Part shown: positions 5,172 through 6,208 of the stretch, one piece after another
Layout: every line of letters begins with the position of its first letter
Numbering within the stretch: position 1 is the stretch's first letter
NCBI GenBank assembly: GCA_016839845.1
Contig: JAEOTL010000227.1
Span: forward strand, 1 to 6,208
Origin: Promethearchaeota archaeon
Lineage (GTDB): Archaea > Asgardarchaeota > Lokiarchaeia > Sigynarchaeales > SOKP01
Direction of reading: 5' to 3'
DNA length: 6,208 nucleotides
Program-made: the position numbers and the translations under genes
Notes under the pieces: generated by a model
What the model was told of the DNA's origin: nothing
Database searches by the model: none
The model's input: only the letters and a program-made list of their open reading frames with translations

Positions 5172-6107
5172 TTACAATTTTAGAAGTTTCATGGCATTTT
5201 TTCCAAGGAATTTACGGATATTACTGCGCTTAAAACTTATCCCATATTCCTGAGCGGTCTCTGGTAACTGTTTAAATCGTTCAAGGTACTGTTTATCCGT
5301 TATATCACCTTCTAACAAAGGCCAGTCGGTTCCAAACATAATCTTATCGTTGAGGAGACCAGGTCCGAGAAAGAAACGTTTCAGGATTTTGACCAGTTTT
5401 TTTGGATCGGTTAACATTCTCACTTGTTGACCTGAAATTTCCCCATATACATTTGGTCGAGCCATTATTATTGCAATAGCCTTGTGAACCCAGCTTTCTC
5501 CTCCTAAATGAACTAAAACTATCTTTAAATCAGGAAATTTCGCAGCAACACTATCAAGATACATAGGGTCCGCAAAAAGACCTTCCATTAGAGGTGGGGA
5601 ATAAAGAGCGGTATGAGAGAAGATGGGAACGTCTAACTCTATGCATTTCTCGTAGAAAGAAAAAAAAGCGGGATCGTTAGGATAGAAACCACATGGAGGG
5701 TAAAACTTGACACCTTTCATACCCCATTCATTTATCGCTTTCTCTACTAATTTTATTGCCCGTTCACCTCTCCTAGGATCGACCCCACATAGCCCATATA
5801 ATTTATCAGGATATTCAGCAATTTCAGATGCAACCCAACTGTTTAGCTCTTCAACTGACCATTTTGCCTCACCTGCTGCTGAAAGCCCGAAATCGATCCC
5901 TGTAACAAGACCTTTATCTATACCCGCCTCATCTAGCGCGTTAACATACCTCTCTGCATTTGCTGATGTCATTTGAGGGAGCATTGTATTAATGAGTAAA
6001 TCTGCTGCAATATTCATTGATTTTGAAAAAATATTAACTGTAGAATCCCAAAAATGCTCAGACCACATGTTCCTATGAATTAAATGTGAATGCATGTTAA
6101 TTATCAT
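5172..6107 (-). CDS. Amidohydro_2 family metal-dependent hydrolase or decarboxylase
   Basis: A 311-residue TIM-barrel protein of the Amidohydro_2 group, which includes ACMSD- and gamma-resorcylate-decarboxylase-like enzymes as well as hydrolases. The N-terminal HxH metal motif is NMHSHL (His6, His8). Further signature residues are VKFYPP (Lys134), FSHTA (His165), VLVHLGG (His200) and FGTDWPL (Asp261). This is the full set of usual ligands. LYGLCGVDPRRGERA (103-117) is typical of the group. The substrate is not predictable. The frame is open to a TTG at 6113, but an SD site (GGAG, 6119-6122) lies 3 nt from the TTG and 9 nt from the ATG at 6107. I therefore chose ATG. It has no signal peptide. 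It is convergent with the AAC(3) gene, with a 32-bp spacer. Confidence 0.9.
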   Translation of the reverse strand: MIINMHSHLIHRNMWSEHFWDSTVNIFSKSMNIAADLLINTMLPQMTSANAERYVNALDEAGIDKGLVTGIDFGLSAAGEAKWSVEELNSWVASEIAEYPDKLYGLCGVDPRRGERAIKLVEKAINEWGMKGVKFYPPCGFYPNDPAFFSFYEKCIELDVPIFSHTALYSPPLMEGLFADPMYLDSVAAKFPDLKIVLVHLGGESWVHKAIAIIMARPNVYGEISGQQVRMLTDPKKLVKILKRFFLGPGLLNDKIMFGTDWPLLEGDITDKQYLERFKQLPETAQEYGISFKRSNIRKFLGKNAMKLLKL

Positions 6108-6115
6108 ATTCAATA

Positions 6116-6122
6116 TCTCCTT
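6116..6122 (-). promoter_or_regulatory. Shine-Dalgarno site deciding the Amidohydro_2 start
   Basis: On the minus strand this reads GGAGATA after a run of A. GGAG ends 9 nt before the ATG at 6107 but only 3 nt before the TTG at 6113, so the ATG is the better start. It implies a leader of some tens of bases, unlike the leaderless gene at 2700. Confidence 0.7.
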
Positions 6123-6167
6123 TTTTTATCCTCTTAAGATTTATAATTACTAGCATATGAGTTTTAA

Positions 6168-6175
6168 TATTTAAA
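6168..6175 (-). promoter_or_regulatory. Candidate TATA box of the Amidohydro_2 gene
   Basis: The minus strand reads TTTAAATA here, inside a longer A/T stretch after a CTTT. Transcription starting about 26 nt downstream (near 6145) gives a leader of about 38 nt that includes the SD site. A second box, TTATAAAT at 6139-6146, is identical to that of the transglutaminase-like gene, but its expected start (near 6117) would fall inside the SD site. I therefore favour the first. Confidence 0.4.
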
Positions 6176-6208
6176 AAGATTATACACAATAATTACAAAA
6201 CGAGGTAA

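Noticed and set aside
5707..5976. 89-codon plus-strand frame inside the Amidohydro_2 gene
   Set aside because: The Ser/Pro-rich translation is typical of an antisense shadow, and the opposite strand holds an intact metal-dependent enzyme.
6177..6205. Bacterial-type TATAAT and TTGTAA elements on the minus strand before the Amidohydro_2 gene
   Set aside because: The hexamers are only 8 bp apart, not about 17, and a TATA-box reading fits the other promoters better.
1..6208. Mobile element, CRISPR array, tRNA or rRNA
   Set aside because: I saw no transposase or integrase motifs, no regularly spaced repeats, and no cloverleaf or rRNA-like sequence by eye on either strand.

Overview
The window is AT-rich and most likely archaeal chromosome. 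A TATA-box-like octamer (TTATAAAT) with a purine/A-rich BRE-like flank lies about 25 nt before the start codon of the transglutaminase-like gene, the spacing expected for a leaderless archaeal mRNA. Other starts (the M20 amidohydrolase, the DUF4184 gene) lack a Shine-Dalgarno (SD) site, while the cupin and the Amidohydro_2 gene each have a clear one. U-rich tracts follow genes, and I saw no convincing sigma-70 promoter. The lineage cannot be fixed from sequence alone. An Asgard-type (Lokiarchaeia-like) or other mesophilic archaeon is my guess, at low confidence.

Layout, left to right. (1) A single-domain cupin (27-536, +) with its own SD site, followed by a T-rich terminator-like tract. (2) A 256-bp gap (537-792) without a convincing gene but with two hairpins. 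(3) A DUF4184-type membrane protein (793-1446, +) overlapped by a class I SAM methyltransferase (1430-2071, +), probably co-translated. (4) A convergent transglutaminase-like protein (2080-2700, -). (5) A 132-bp divergent promoter region (2701-2832) with two perfect dyads and a direct repeat. (6) An AbgB-like M20D amidohydrolase (2833-4275, +), followed 51 bp later by an AAC(3)-family N-acetyltransferase (4327-5139, +), probably one transcription unit. (7) A convergent Amidohydro_2 TIM-barrel hydrolase or decarboxylase (5172-6107, -), whose best start is six bases inside the longest open frame. The window ends in its promoter region.

Functional reading. Three of the seven proteins (M20D amidase, AAC(3)-type acetyltransferase, Amidohydro_2 enzyme) act on amides, amines or small carboxylates, and the cupin belongs to a type I associate with small-molecule catabolism. 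The region therefore looks like an accessory small-molecule cluster rather than housekeeping. The strongest functional link is the M20D/AAC(3) pair: one enzyme would free an amine from an amide and the other would acetylate an amine. That is inference. I found no mobile element, CRISPR array, tRNA or rRNA. All seven coding frames look intact, with their key catalytic residues present where the family has them. I see no clear evidence of a wholly new system. The least explained parts are the divergent regulatory region and the 537-792 gap.
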